DNA from: Bacteriovoracaceae bacterium UBA6200
GTDB taxonomy: Bacteria > Bdellovibrionota > Bacteriovoracia > Bacteriovoracales > Bacteriovoracaceae
Length of the DNA stretch: 64,000 nucleotides
Assembly (NCBI GenBank): GCA_002422605.1
Contig: DISW01000023.1
Span: forward strand, 248,001-312,000
Reading direction: 5' to 3'
The notes beneath the pieces were generated by a model. That model did not search any database and was not told the origin of the DNA. It worked only from the letters and a program-made list of their open reading frames with translations. Shown in pieces: positions 1 to 8,088 of the stretch. The translations under genes were made by a program, and so were the position numbers. How positions within the stretch are numbered: the stretch's first letter is position 1; every line of letters begins with the position of its first letter.

Positions 1-639
1 ATCTATGAATCAGGAACAATCGGTGCCAAACCTCATGTCCTTCCGCTATCAATCGGGGACGGAGAGCTGGCCGAAACAGCAGATACAGTTGTGTCTGTAC
101 CGGAAATTTTTCGCTATTGGCTTCAAGGAGGAAGAGTAAAAGTCGGATTCCTGGGAGCGGCTCAGATTGATAAATTCGCCAACATTAATACCACCGTTAT
201 AGGTTCTTATGACCGACCCAAAGTTCGATTACCCGGAGCAGGTGGAGCGCCGGAGATTGCTTCCAGTGCGGAAGAAGTCTGGATCATTCTAAAACAAAGT
301 CTTAGAACTTTTGTGAGTAAGCTTGATTTTACGACCTCTGCAGGGCATATGACGGGGGGAGATTCCCGGGAAAAATCCGGCGCCAGAGGAAAAGGCCCGA
401 CTCGTGTGATTACTGATATGGGAATACTCGAACCGGATCCTGAGACAAAAGAACTCGTTTTGACTCATATCCATCCGGGAGTGAACCTGGAAGATGTGAA
501 GAAGGCGACAGGTTGGGAATTAAAAGTGTCCCGTGTTTTAAAAGTCACAGATGTTCCAACAGCATATGAATTAGAAGTACTAAGACAACTTAATAGCTCT
601 ACTGCGCTTAAACATGGAACCGTTGTAACAGGGGACTAA
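1..639 (+). CDS. catJ: 3-oxoadipate CoA-transferase subunit B, 5'-truncated by the window edge
   Basis: The reading frame is open from base 1, so the N-terminus lies outside the window. This is the beta subunit of the CoA-transferase that activates 3-oxoadipate with succinyl-CoA in the beta-ketoadipate pathway. Visible family blocks are YESGTIGAKP, LPLSIGDGELAETAD, the FLGAAQIDKFANINTT stretch and LPGAGGAPEIA. These match the CatJ/PcaJ type closely, including the C-terminal HPGVNLEDVKKATGW segment. The thiolase gene starts one base after the stop, so the genes form an operon, and the alpha subunit is expected just upstream of the window. Related CoA-transferases (glutaconate or IpdB types) share the fold, but the neighbouring thiolase and enol-lactonase genes favour 3-oxoadipate as substrate. 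Confidence 0.9.
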   Translation: MYESGTIGAKPHVLPLSIGDGELAETADTVVSVPEIFRYWLQGGRVKVGFLGAAQIDKFANINTTVIGSYDRPKVRLPGAGGAPEIASSAEEVWIILKQSLRTFVSKLDFTTSAGHMTGGDSREKSGARGKGPTRVITDMGILEPDPETKELVLTHIHPGVNLEDVKKATGWELKVSRVLKVTDVPTAYELEVLRQLNSSTALKHGTVVTGD

Positions 640-640
640 T

Positions 641-1834
641 ATGGCAGAGAATTACGCTTACATTTGTGACGGTATCAGAACACCTTTTGGAAAGTATGGA
701 GGTGCTCTTTCTCATATCCGTGCCGATGATCTGGCCGCCATACCTCTGGGAGAACTTGTCAGAAGAAATCCCCAAATAGACTTCACTAATTTAGATGAAG
801 TGCTTCTTGGCTGTGCTAATCAGGCCGGTGAAGATAATCGGAATGTTGCCCGCATGGCCTTATTGCTTGCAGGTCTTCCTGAAACTGTTCCAGGTGTCAC
901 GATTAACCGCCTTTGCGCTTCCGGACTTGAGGCAATAGCCATGGGCTCCAGAAATATCCGTCTGGGTGAAGGAGAACTTGTGATTGCGGGGGGAGTGGAA
1001 AGTATGACTCGTGCTCCTTTTGTCTTAGGTAAATCGGAAAAGGCTTTTGGACGAACTCAAAATTTAGAAGATACAACCATGGGATGGAGATTCATAAACC
1101 CGCGCATGAAAGAAATGTATGGTGTAGATACGATGCCGCAGACCGGAGAACAAGTCGCTAAAGAATTTAATGTCTCCCGTGAAGACCAGGATAAATTCTC
1201 TCTCAGAAGTCAGGAGCGTTATGCCAGGGCCTATGATAAAGGGATTTTTAAAGAAGAAATTTGTCCGGTAAAAATAGACGGCGGCATGTTTGAAAAAGAT
1301 GAGCATCCTCGTTCTACGAGCATGGAAAAACTATCAAAACTAAAAAGCATTGTTGAACATGGAGGAACACTCACCGCTGGTAACTCTTCAGGCATTAATG
1401 ATGGGGCCTGTGCTCTTCTTCTGGCCTCTGAAAGTATGGTTAAAAAATATAATCTAAGGCCCATCGTGAGAATCCTTGGTGCTGCCTCCGCAGGAGTGAC
1501 TCCAAGTATTATGGGAATTGGTCCAATTCCTGCTGTGAATAAACTCCTTGTTCAAAACAAACTAAAAATTTCTGATCTTGATGTCATAGAACTTAATGAG
1601 GCTTTTGCTTCACAATCTATTGCCGTTCTAAGAAGTTTAGGAGTTCCTGAGGATGGTGATTTTGTTAACGCTAATGGCGGGGCCATTGCTTTAGGGCATC
1701 CTCTGGGGGCCAGTGGAGCGCGAATTACTTTACATGCGGCTTTAGAGCTAAGACGCAGAAAAGGTCGATACGCCGTGGCCACCATGTGTGTAGGAGTAGG
1801 GCAAGGTTCAGCCATTTTAATGGAGCGAGTATAA
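641..1834 (+). CDS. pcaF: 3-oxoadipyl-CoA thiolase (acetyl-CoA acyltransferase)
   Basis: Cleaves 3-oxoadipyl-CoA to succinyl-CoA and acetyl-CoA, the last step of the beta-ketoadipate pathway. At 397 residues it is full length for the family. The nucleophilic Cys92 lies in NRLCASG. The C-terminal catalytic blocks NEAFASQ, GGAIALGHPLGASG and CVGVGQG are all present. Similarity to PcaF-type thiolases runs end to end, for example CANQAGEDNRNVARMALLLAG. It starts one base after the catJ stop, and its TAA stop shares one base with the ATG of the next gene (TAATG), so translation is probably coupled across the operon. Confidence 0.93.
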   Translation: MAENYAYICDGIRTPFGKYGGALSHIRADDLAAIPLGELVRRNPQIDFTNLDEVLLGCANQAGEDNRNVARMALLLAGLPETVPGVTINRLCASGLEAIAMGSRNIRLGEGELVIAGGVESMTRAPFVLGKSEKAFGRTQNLEDTTMGWRFINPRMKEMYGVDTMPQTGEQVAKEFNVSREDQDKFSLRSQERYARAYDKGIFKEEICPVKIDGGMFEKDEHPRSTSMEKLSKLKSIVEHGGTLTAGNSSGINDGACALLLASESMVKKYNLRPIVRILGAASAGVTPSIMGIGPIPAVNKLLVQNKLKISDLDVIELNEAFASQSIAVLRSLGVPEDGDFVNANGGAIALGHPLGASGARITLHAALELRRRKGRYAVATMCVGVGQGSAILMERV

Positions 1835-2577
1835 TGAAAACTTCGAAAGGAATCGAATATAGATTTGACGGAAGTAAAGACAAACCTGTCCTTTTATTTT
1901 CTAATTCTTTAGGAACTGATTATTCAATGTGGGATAAGCAAGTAGAAGAATGCCAATCTCAATTCCAAATTCTCCGCTATAATACAGATGGAATTGGAAT
2001 AAGATTCATCGAAGATTTAGGGGAGCAGGTCATCTCCCTTATGGATGAACTTAAATTAGATAAAGTTCATTATTGCGGAATTTCGCTTGGTGGATTAATT
2101 GGGATGTGGCTTGCACGATATTATCCAGATCGTTTTCATAGTCTTACTCTTGCAAACACTGCACCTCAAATTGCTAATCAAGAGATATGGGAAGAAAGAA
2201 TTCAGTTCGTAAAACGTGGAGGTTTAGGTCCTATTGCTCTGGCTTCTCCTTCGCGCTGGTTCACCACGAACTTCACCAAGGGTCATCCCGATGTCGTTAA
2301 GAAAGCGCTCAATGGATTTAAAACCACTTCTCCCGAGTCATATATTAACTGCTGTGAAGTCTTGAAAAAGACTAACCTTTGGGATCTTCTTCCTCAAATT
2401 CAAGGACGCATTCTCATCATTGCTGGCGAATTTGATCAAGTAACCACAGTGGATGAAGCGAAGAGGATGGGAGAATACATACAAAATTCCCAGGTCAAAA
2501 TTCTTCCGGCAGCACATTTATCAAATATAGAAGCTTCTGAATTCTCCAAGGCTCTCACTCAAATCTGCCAGTCTTAG
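1834..2577 (+). CDS. pcaD: 3-oxoadipate enol-lactonase-like alpha/beta hydrolase
   Basis: Hydrolyses 3-oxoadipate enol-lactone to 3-oxoadipate. The start chosen is the ATG overlapping the pcaF stop (TAATG); the frame stays open further upstream inside pcaF, but that part is not family-like. The nucleophile Ser84 sits in GISLGG, the acid is probably the Asp of GEFDQVT and the base the His of PAAHLSN. LANTAPQI and the segment around SRWFT are typical of PcaD. Oddity: where the family usually has a YDTRGHG-x-S-x-x-P-x-GPY loop, this protein reads NTDGIGIRFIEDLG, about eight residues shorter. Its place after catJ-pcaF supports the assignment; another carboxylesterase remains possible. Confidence 0.8.
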   Translation: MKTSKGIEYRFDGSKDKPVLLFSNSLGTDYSMWDKQVEECQSQFQILRYNTDGIGIRFIEDLGEQVISLMDELKLDKVHYCGISLGGLIGMWLARYYPDRFHSLTLANTAPQIANQEIWEERIQFVKRGGLGPIALASPSRWFTTNFTKGHPDVVKKALNGFKTTSPESYINCCEVLKKTNLWDLLPQIQGRILIIAGEFDQVTTVDEAKRMGEYIQNSQVKILPAAHLSNIEASEFSKALTQICQS

Positions 2578-2634
2578 TTTGTCATTTTTGTTCTTCTGTT
2601 AACTGCGTTAGAATGGCCTTATCAGGAGGTCTTT

Positions 2635-2820
2635 ATGTCAACTGCTGATTTAGGTTATCCCATCCTCACTTTCATTATGATCTTTTGGGGTTTCTTTGCT
2701 ATTGCGGCTATACTGACTGCCTTAGTAAAACAAGGAAGAGTGCCCGGAAGTATGAAAAAGATTTTTCATAAGTCCCATAAAGGTTCCGGGCACAATGATC
2801 ATCGTAGTGGCGTTTATTGA
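2635..2820 (+). CDS. Small single-span membrane protein, unknown function
   Basis: A 61-residue protein preceded by a good ribosome site (CAGGAGG, about 6 bases before ATG). Residues 8-31 form one strongly hydrophobic segment. The tail is basic and histidine-rich (KKIFHKSHKGSGHNDHR). I recognise no family. It follows the pca operon after 57 bases but is probably expressed separately, as a promoter could fit in that gap. Its last 7 bases overlap the end of the convergent secreted protein. Confidence 0.6.
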   Translation: MSTADLGYPILTFIMIFWGFFAIAAILTALVKQGRVPGSMKKIFHKSHKGSGHNDHRSGVY

Positions 2821-3638
2821 CGAAGTCCTCGGCGTGTAAAAGCACGATAAGAGAAATTAACCTCGCTGGTTCTGAATTTTGTTTGTACCCTTCCGTAGTC
2901 TTCCTCCATTCTCACATGATAAGGAAGTCGGTTATACATGTTACTCTTTACATGGAAACAGTGTTCAACTCCATTCTTGTTTCTTCTATAATGGGCGTAA
3001 GTTGTCACTGGACAGCTTCGTTTAGAACGAATGAAAACGTCGGACCAGGTCTTTCTTAAGCGTGGTCCACCTGTGTAGCGTCGATCCATCATATATTCAG
3101 TGCTGCTTGATCCTACGAGAACATAAGGGGTGACATGGAACCACCAGTGATAGTTGTATCTTCTGATGTAGGTATTTGTGAAAAACATAAACATTTTGCT
3201 AGAGACTAAGTCGTGTTTTTTCCATTCTTCATAGGCCCAGACGTGGGCACGGTCGGTACATTCAGTATTACGTTTATAACTCCGATTCATGCCATTAAAA
3301 ATGCTTCTCGCACGGGATAAACTTGGAAGCACAGTGGCCTTGTCCTGCACATCTCTTTTTTCGACAAATTCACCTGAGAAGTTTTGAGGTTCACCCTCAA
3401 GGAGCGTGGCCGATTCCAATCTGTTCTTATTATTCACTTCGATTTCCACATGCTCTCCAGGTGTGAAATCCTCAGAAGTATAACTTTGATCTACAAAAAC
3501 AACCCGACCACTATTTAAGTGAAGAAGGTGTTCTTCATCTTGCTTACCTTCCGAAAATGAATGAATGGTATCGGTTAAAACTTCTGCATGTAGTCCGAAA
3601 CTGAACAAAAGGGGGATTGATAATAAGATTTTTTTCAT
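2814..3638 (-). CDS. Secreted protein-glutaminase-like deamidase
   Basis: 274 residues with a signal peptide (residues 1-18, cut after LHA). The N-terminal part (20-95) resembles a pro-region. The C-terminal domain has the signature order of bacterial protein glutaminases, which deamidate protein-bound glutamine: Cys127 in CTDRAH, His168 in WWFHV, and Asp185 in MMDRRYTGGP followed by W198. In the Chryseobacterium enzyme the equivalents are CxxRAH, WVYHV and IIDPSLFSSGP-x-W. The match is from memory of that family, not from a search. A ribosome site (GGAGGAAAG) precedes the ATG. It could be a predation enzyme or toxin; the substrate is unknown. Confidence 0.72.
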   Translation of the reverse strand: MKKILLSIPLLFSFGLHAEVLTDTIHSFSEGKQDEEHLLHLNSGRVVFVDQSYTSEDFTPGEHVEIEVNNKNRLESATLLEGEPQNFSGEFVEKRDVQDKATVLPSLSRARSIFNGMNRSYKRNTECTDRAHVWAYEEWKKHDLVSSKMFMFFTNTYIRRYNYHWWFHVTPYVLVGSSSTEYMMDRRYTGGPRLRKTWSDVFIRSKRSCPVTTYAHYRRNKNGVEHCFHVKSNMYNRLPYHVRMEEDYGRVQTKFRTSEVNFSYRAFTRRGLRQ

Positions 3639-3814
3639 TACTTTCCTCCATGAAAATGATTCCTAAGTTTAATTTCGATGACCCAGAAAAGGGCCGAAGA
3701 TATCTTTAAGAAAAAGGAACACAGCAAGCTGAGTAATTTAATTCTGGTGCACTGATCAAAACTTGCCAGTAAAAGGTTGTTAACAGAAAATAAAGTCCCT
3801 GAGAGGAAAATATC

Positions 3815-4795
3815 ATGACACCCAATCATAGAATTGTTTTTACGACCCATGGTGGACCAGAGGTCTTAAGACTGGTAAGTGAAGAACTGGCTGATCCGGG
3901 CCCCGGTGAAGTTATGATTAAGCATGAAGCCATTGGTGTTAATTTCGTAGAAACCTATTTTCGTTCAGGGCTTTATAACACTCCTCTTCCATCTGGGCTT
4001 GGTACAGAAGCTTCAGGTACAATTATAAAGTTAGGAAAGAATATAACAGGTTTTCAAATTGGTGATCGGGTGGCCTATGCCCAAGGCCCCTTGGGTTCTT
4101 ATTCTGAAATAAGAAATGTGGCCGAAAGATACCTGGTTAAAATCCCTGAGAATGTTTCTATGGAGGAAGCCGCGGGAGGGCTCTTGAAAGGTTTGACCGT
4201 TTATTATCTTTTTCATGAAACATATCCTCTTCAAAAAGGACAAACAATTCTCTTTCATGCCGCCGCGGGGGGAGTGGGACTCATTGCTTGTCAATGGGCC
4301 CGCCATTTAGGAGTGAGACTGATTGGAACAGTGAGTACGCCAGAGAAGGCGACCCTTGCTAAAAAATATGGTGCCAGTGAAATTATTAATTACTCTTTGG
4401 AAAATGTTTCAGAGGAAGTCTTAAAGCTTACTTCCGGGAAGAAGGTTCCAGTTGTCTATGATGGTGTCGGAAAATCTACCTGGGAGCTGTCACTTGATTC
4501 TCTTGCTCCCCGAGGACTATTGGTGAGTTTTGGAAACGCGTCCGGGCCAGTGACAAATGTTAATTTGAGTACGTTAAGTCAGAAGGGGTCCCTTTATGTG
4601 ACCCGACCGGTTCTTGCTACATATATGGATACTCCGGATAAACTTAAAACAGGAGCTTCAGAACTTTTTAATCTCATTTCACAAAAGAAGATTAAGGTCA
4701 CCATTGATAAGAAGTTCAAGTTAGAAGAAGCGGCAAAGGCCCATGAATATGTTGCCAATCGAAATTCCATGGGGTCCACTATCCTTGTCCCTTAG
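3815..4795 (+). CDS. qorA: NADPH:quinone oxidoreductase, zeta-crystallin type
   Basis: A 326-residue medium-chain dehydrogenase/reductase of the quinone reductase subgroup, which reduces quinones with NADPH and carries no zinc. The N-terminal GroES-like half contains GVNFVETYFRSGLY and LGTEASG. The Rossmann half has HAAAGGVGLIACQWAR and the KYGASEIINY segment that ends the second beta strand. The ribosome site is GAGAGGA, 7 bases before ATG. The OMPLA gene follows after 12 bases and is probably co-transcribed. Substrate assignment within the family is uncertain. Confidence 0.87.
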   Translation: MTPNHRIVFTTHGGPEVLRLVSEELADPGPGEVMIKHEAIGVNFVETYFRSGLYNTPLPSGLGTEASGTIIKLGKNITGFQIGDRVAYAQGPLGSYSEIRNVAERYLVKIPENVSMEEAAGGLLKGLTVYYLFHETYPLQKGQTILFHAAAGGVGLIACQWARHLGVRLIGTVSTPEKATLAKKYGASEIINYSLENVSEEVLKLTSGKKVPVVYDGVGKSTWELSLDSLAPRGLLVSFGNASGPVTNVNLSTLSQKGSLYVTRPVLATYMDTPDKLKTGASELFNLISQKKIKVTIDKKFKLEEAAKAHEYVANRNSMGSTILVP

Positions 4796-4807
4796 AGTTA
4801 GGAATAC

Positions 4808-5587
4808 ATGTTTAGAATAGCTTTATTATTCATCTTATTTATTTTTTCTCGCCCTTCCCATGCCAGAGATATTGGACAGAGCGCAGCCGCCATTTTTGGA
4901 ACGGAATCTACTGAGAATTTTAGCTACTACAACAATAATTACGTTATTGGCGGTGATGATGATTTAAAGCTTCAGTTTAGCTTTAAGTATAGACTGGTCA
5001 AAAGTTGGAACATTTATTTCGCTTACACTCAATTGATGTTTTGGAAAATTTATGATGAATCAAAACCTTTTGCTGAAATAAATTATAATCCAGAAGTCTT
5101 TTATCGTTTGTTTGAAGGCTGGGGAGATTCCTTCTTCAATTTAGATATGGGCTATATCCATACCTCCAATGGCGAGGATGATATTAAATCACGTTCTTTG
5201 GATCGCATCTTTTTGCGCCATAGTTTTGGCGCAAAAATTGAGCGTAACTTTGTTGGAATTCAGGTCATGGCCCATTACATTTATAATGAGGATGATATCA
5301 ATAAGGATATCATCGATCATCTGGGTTATTACTCTTTAGGATTTTTTGTCAGTGATCTGATCTTAATTGATGACAACCATCTGGACCTGGAAATTCGTCT
5401 TAATGCAGGCAAAAAACTTTATGATTTTGATCAGGGTAGCTATCAATTAGGACTTGTTTACAAGTTTGGATGGAGTGAAATTAATCCTTCTGTGTATTTA
5501 CAACGATTTGAGGGTTTCTCAGAGCACATCGGGCATTATGATAAGAAGAGGACCGAGTACAGAATAGGGCTTCTTCTCTCCTATTAA
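4808..5587 (+). CDS. pldA: Outer membrane phospholipase A (OMPLA)
   Basis: A 259-residue outer-membrane beta-barrel lipase with a signal peptide (1-19, cut after SHA). Family blocks are YFAYTQLMFW (70-79), the PFAEINYNPE stretch (87-96) and the active-site block GYIHTSNG...SRSLDR (115-133). His118 and Ser120 are the catalytic pair. The position of the third triad residue, Asn156 in E. coli, is Asp132 here. Ser128 corresponds to a calcium-site serine. The C-terminus GLLLSY ends in an aromatic residue, as expected for barrel assembly. In a predator it could help break prey membranes, or it may only respond to envelope stress. Confidence 0.9.
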   Translation: MFRIALLFILFIFSRPSHARDIGQSAAAIFGTESTENFSYYNNNYVIGGDDDLKLQFSFKYRLVKSWNIYFAYTQLMFWKIYDESKPFAEINYNPEVFYRLFEGWGDSFFNLDMGYIHTSNGEDDIKSRSLDRIFLRHSFGAKIERNFVGIQVMAHYIYNEDDINKDIIDHLGYYSLGFFVSDLILIDDNHLDLEIRLNAGKKLYDFDQGSYQLGLVYKFGWSEINPSVYLQRFEGFSEHIGHYDKKRTEYRIGLLLSY

Positions 5588-5625
5588 ATATTGGCAAATG
5601 AAGCCATTTTTTCTACTATTTCGCT

Positions 5626-6255
5626 ATGAATATGAAGCCCAAACTCCGTGGACACATCCACCAAGAATCCTTTTTCCTTGCCTTAGGCGCCTGTGCTATG
5701 TTGGTCGCTAAGGCTTCAACAACCATGACCTTTGTAGCGGCATTGATCTATTCAATCGGCTTAGTTTCTCTTTTCGGTATCAGTGCTGTTTATCACCGCC
5801 CTAATTGGGATGTGAGAAAACGCGCTATCATGCGACGCTTTGATCATTCGGCCATTTATCTATTGATTGCCGGATGCTTCACTCCCATTTGCCTATTGGC
5901 ATTAGATGAATCAAATGGAATTAAGCTGCTTACAATCGTCTATGTGGCCGTGACCTTCGGAATCATAAAGTCGATAGTCTGGGTTAAGGCACCAAAGATG
6001 CTTGCTGCTTTGTTGTACACAGGAGTTGCTGCACTCTTTCTTCCTTACATCTCTGAATTGAATGCTGGTTTAGGATTGACCAATTTGATTTTGATTATTC
6101 TTGGTTGTCTTGTTTATTTTGTGGGCGCTATTTTCTATGCTTTTAAACGACCGAATCCTATTCCTGATGTCTTCGGTTATCATGAACTATTTCATATCTG
6201 TACCGTTGTTGGTGCTTTCCTTCATTTCATTGTGATGTACCGGCTCATTTCATGA
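5626..6255 (+). CDS. Hemolysin III family (PAQR-like) membrane protein
   Basis: A 209-residue integral membrane protein with about seven hydrophobic spans. It carries the family signature of SAVYHRPNW (first conserved block), RRFDHSAIYLLIAGCFTP (second) and the C-terminal GYHELFHICTVVGAFLHF histidine block. These histidines and the aspartate form the metal site in PAQR relatives. No clear ribosome site is visible; an in-frame ATG two codons downstream is an alternative start. The stop overlaps the thioesterase gene by 4 bases (ATGA), so the two are coupled. Confidence 0.88.
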   Translation: MNMKPKLRGHIHQESFFLALGACAMLVAKASTTMTFVAALIYSIGLVSLFGISAVYHRPNWDVRKRAIMRRFDHSAIYLLIAGCFTPICLLALDESNGIKLLTIVYVAVTFGIIKSIVWVKAPKMLAALLYTGVAALFLPYISELNAGLGLTNLILIILGCLVYFVGAIFYAFKRPNPIPDVFGYHELFHICTVVGAFLHFIVMYRLIS

Positions 6256-6695
6256 AAGCTCATGACCTTAGGGACTATCTTTTTGATCAAATCCCCCTGG
6301 CCCGGGCCATTGGAATTGAGATCGAAGAGGCAAGTCTTGATCAGGTCATTATTACTGCACCACTAGCTCCCAATAGCAATCATATGGACACGGCCTTCGG
6401 CGGTAGTCTAGCCACCATTCTTATTCTGGCCTGCTATTCTTACTTATTTAATCGATTAAAGAGCGAAGGGCATAAGGCCCACGTTCTGATTAAAGACGGT
6501 CATACTCAGTATCATAAACCTGTTCGTGAAGACTTAAAGGCCATTTGCCATGCGCCTGATGAAGAACTTCTTTCTCATTTCATTCATGTGTTTGAGCGTC
6601 GAGGAAAGGCCCGGATTAAACTTGATGCTTTTATCCAAACTGGCCCGGATAAGTCCTGTACTTTTAGCGGTGAATTCGTCGCAGTGAAGGCGTAG
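6252..6695 (+). CDS. Hot-dog fold thioesterase of the YiiD C-terminal type
   Basis: 147 residues. The motif order IPLARAIGI, LAPNSNHMDTAFGGSLATI and the QYHKPV strand matches the YiiD C-terminal putative thioesterase domain, with the Asn/Asp cluster around residues 38-44 as likely active site. It overlaps the hemolysin III gene by 4 bases, suggesting translational coupling. The acyl-CoA substrate is unknown. Confidence 0.78.
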   Translation: MKAHDLRDYLFDQIPLARAIGIEIEEASLDQVIITAPLAPNSNHMDTAFGGSLATILILACYSYLFNRLKSEGHKAHVLIKDGHTQYHKPVREDLKAICHAPDEELLSHFIHVFERRGKARIKLDAFIQTGPDKSCTFSGEFVAVKA

Positions 6696-6734
6696 CGCGA
6701 GGCTTTTTTCTTTTTTTTAATTAACATCATTCCC

Positions 6735-7535
6735 ATGAGAAAAGTCGTACTTCTTTTTACGCTCCTTTTTACTTTTTCATTCCTGCATGGATGCTCCACG
6801 CTCAATCCGGAAGAAAAAGACATTGAAGCCATGGCCTTAAAGGCCTATCAGGAAGTGAAGACCCAGGCGAAAATATCCCAGCATAAAGAATGGAACGCCA
6901 TGCTTGATCGGGTGGCGACCCGGATTGCTAAATCATCCGGTGAGAATTTTAATTGGGAATGGGTTTTAATCGATAGTCCTGAGGTCAACGCTTGGTGCAT
7001 GCCCGGAGGAAAGATGGCCGTTTATACGGGTATTATGCCGGTCTTAAAGACGGAAGGAGCACTTGCCGCAGTTCTTGGACATGAAGTTGCCCATGCTACG
7101 AAACGCCATGGGAAACAAAGTTATGCCAGAGCGATTAGAGGCAACCTGGCGGGTCTCGTAATTGGTGTGACTACGGCCTTAGGTGGAGAGTTACTGTGTA
7201 AATCTGAATCTTGTAAATTGTTAACAGGTCTTGGTGGGGCAGCGGCAGGATTTGGGATCGCTTTTTTTGACCGAAAGTTTTCTCGCAGCAATGAAACCGA
7301 GGCAGATAAATTTGGACAAGTGTATATGGCAAAAGCTGGCTATAATCCGGCCGAATCAATTGAGCTGTGGGACCGTATGAGTCAGGCCCATGGTGGGACT
7401 GCTCCTCCGGAATTTCTTTCAACCCATCCTTCCGATGTGACCCGTAAAAAGAACTTAAAGGAGTGGTTACCGGAAGCCGAGAAAGTCTACCAGAATTCTC
7501 CTCAGAAGTTTGGATTAGGTGAACAAATTCAGTAA
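6735..7535 (+). CDS. M48-family metallopeptidase lipoprotein
   Basis: 266 residues. A lipoprotein signal ends in LHGC (17-20), so it is probably periplasmic and membrane-anchored. Zinc motif HEVAH at 116-120; the third ligand is the Glu of SNETEAD. WCMPGGKMAVYTGI is the conserved strand before the zinc helix, and THPSDVTRKKNL is the usual C-terminal block. Relatives (LoiP, BepA, YcaL) perform quality control of outer-membrane proteins. It is alone in its transcript as far as can be seen. Confidence 0.9.
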   Translation: MRKVVLLFTLLFTFSFLHGCSTLNPEEKDIEAMALKAYQEVKTQAKISQHKEWNAMLDRVATRIAKSSGENFNWEWVLIDSPEVNAWCMPGGKMAVYTGIMPVLKTEGALAAVLGHEVAHATKRHGKQSYARAIRGNLAGLVIGVTTALGGELLCKSESCKLLTGLGGAAAGFGIAFFDRKFSRSNETEADKFGQVYMAKAGYNPAESIELWDRMSQAHGGTAPPEFLSTHPSDVTRKKNLKEWLPEAEKVYQNSPQKFGLGEQIQ

Positions 7536-7593
7536 CTTCAGTTTAGGTGATTAAAAAGCTCCATTTTGTTTAAAATCCACCGATAAGTCGTCC

Positions 7594-8088
7594 ATGTCCG
7601 TATTAACGAGAATGATCTATTCCTTTATGTTTCTTATTACTATCCCCTTGTGGGCCTCATCCTCTTTTGGAGAGAGGTGGATTCTTAGCAGCGATTTAGA
7701 TGATGTGAAAGTATGGCAACTTAAGGCCAACACTGATGTCACAGGATCATGGCAAGAAAAGAAGCCTTCAAAGAAACTTGATTGGTCTAAGGTTGGGACA
7801 GAAGATTTCTTTAAAGATTTTGAGAAAGGGAAAATAAAGTTGCTCTCTTACGTTGGTATTACTGAGTGGAAAGCCGAAAAGTATCAGTGGAAAGAACTAC
7901 CATCAGGTCACGAACTCAAGATTGAAGGGCACTACCTTGATTCAGGCCATAAAAAGATAGCTTTCATTGAAGTCCACCATTTCAAGAAATCTAAAACGAT
8001 TCAAATCCTTCAAACTCGTCCTATGTCGACAACAGCAAAATACACGGAAGAGTTCTTTAAATATATAAATGATCACGTGCTAAAATGA
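7594..8088 (+). CDS. Secreted protein of unknown function
   Basis: 164 residues with a signal peptide (cut near WAS, residue 22). The mature part is small, mixed alpha/beta and rich in Lys and Trp. Spacing of the strands (WKELPSGHELKIEGHYL, AFIEVHHF, TIQILQTRP) and the closing helix resemble a START/SRPBCC-like fold, but this is only an impression. It overlaps the next, much larger exported protein by 4 bases (ATGATGA), so the two are expressed together. Confidence 0.7.
   Translation: MSVLTRMIYSFMFLITIPLWASSSFGERWILSSDLDDVKVWQLKANTDVTGSWQEKKPSKKLDWSKVGTEDFFKDFEKGKIKLLSYVGITEWKAEKYQWKELPSGHELKIEGHYLDSGHKKIAFIEVHHFKKSKTIQILQTRPMSTTAKYTEEFFKYINDHVLK

Noticed and set aside
3638..3850. 70-codon minus-strand frame before the quinone reductase gene
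   Set aside because: It overlaps the qorA start and the promoter region, has no ribosome site and no protein-like composition; judged a chance frame.
7580..7588. CCGATAAG before the 164-residue secreted protein as a sigma-28 promoter
   Set aside because: No -35 element at the right distance.
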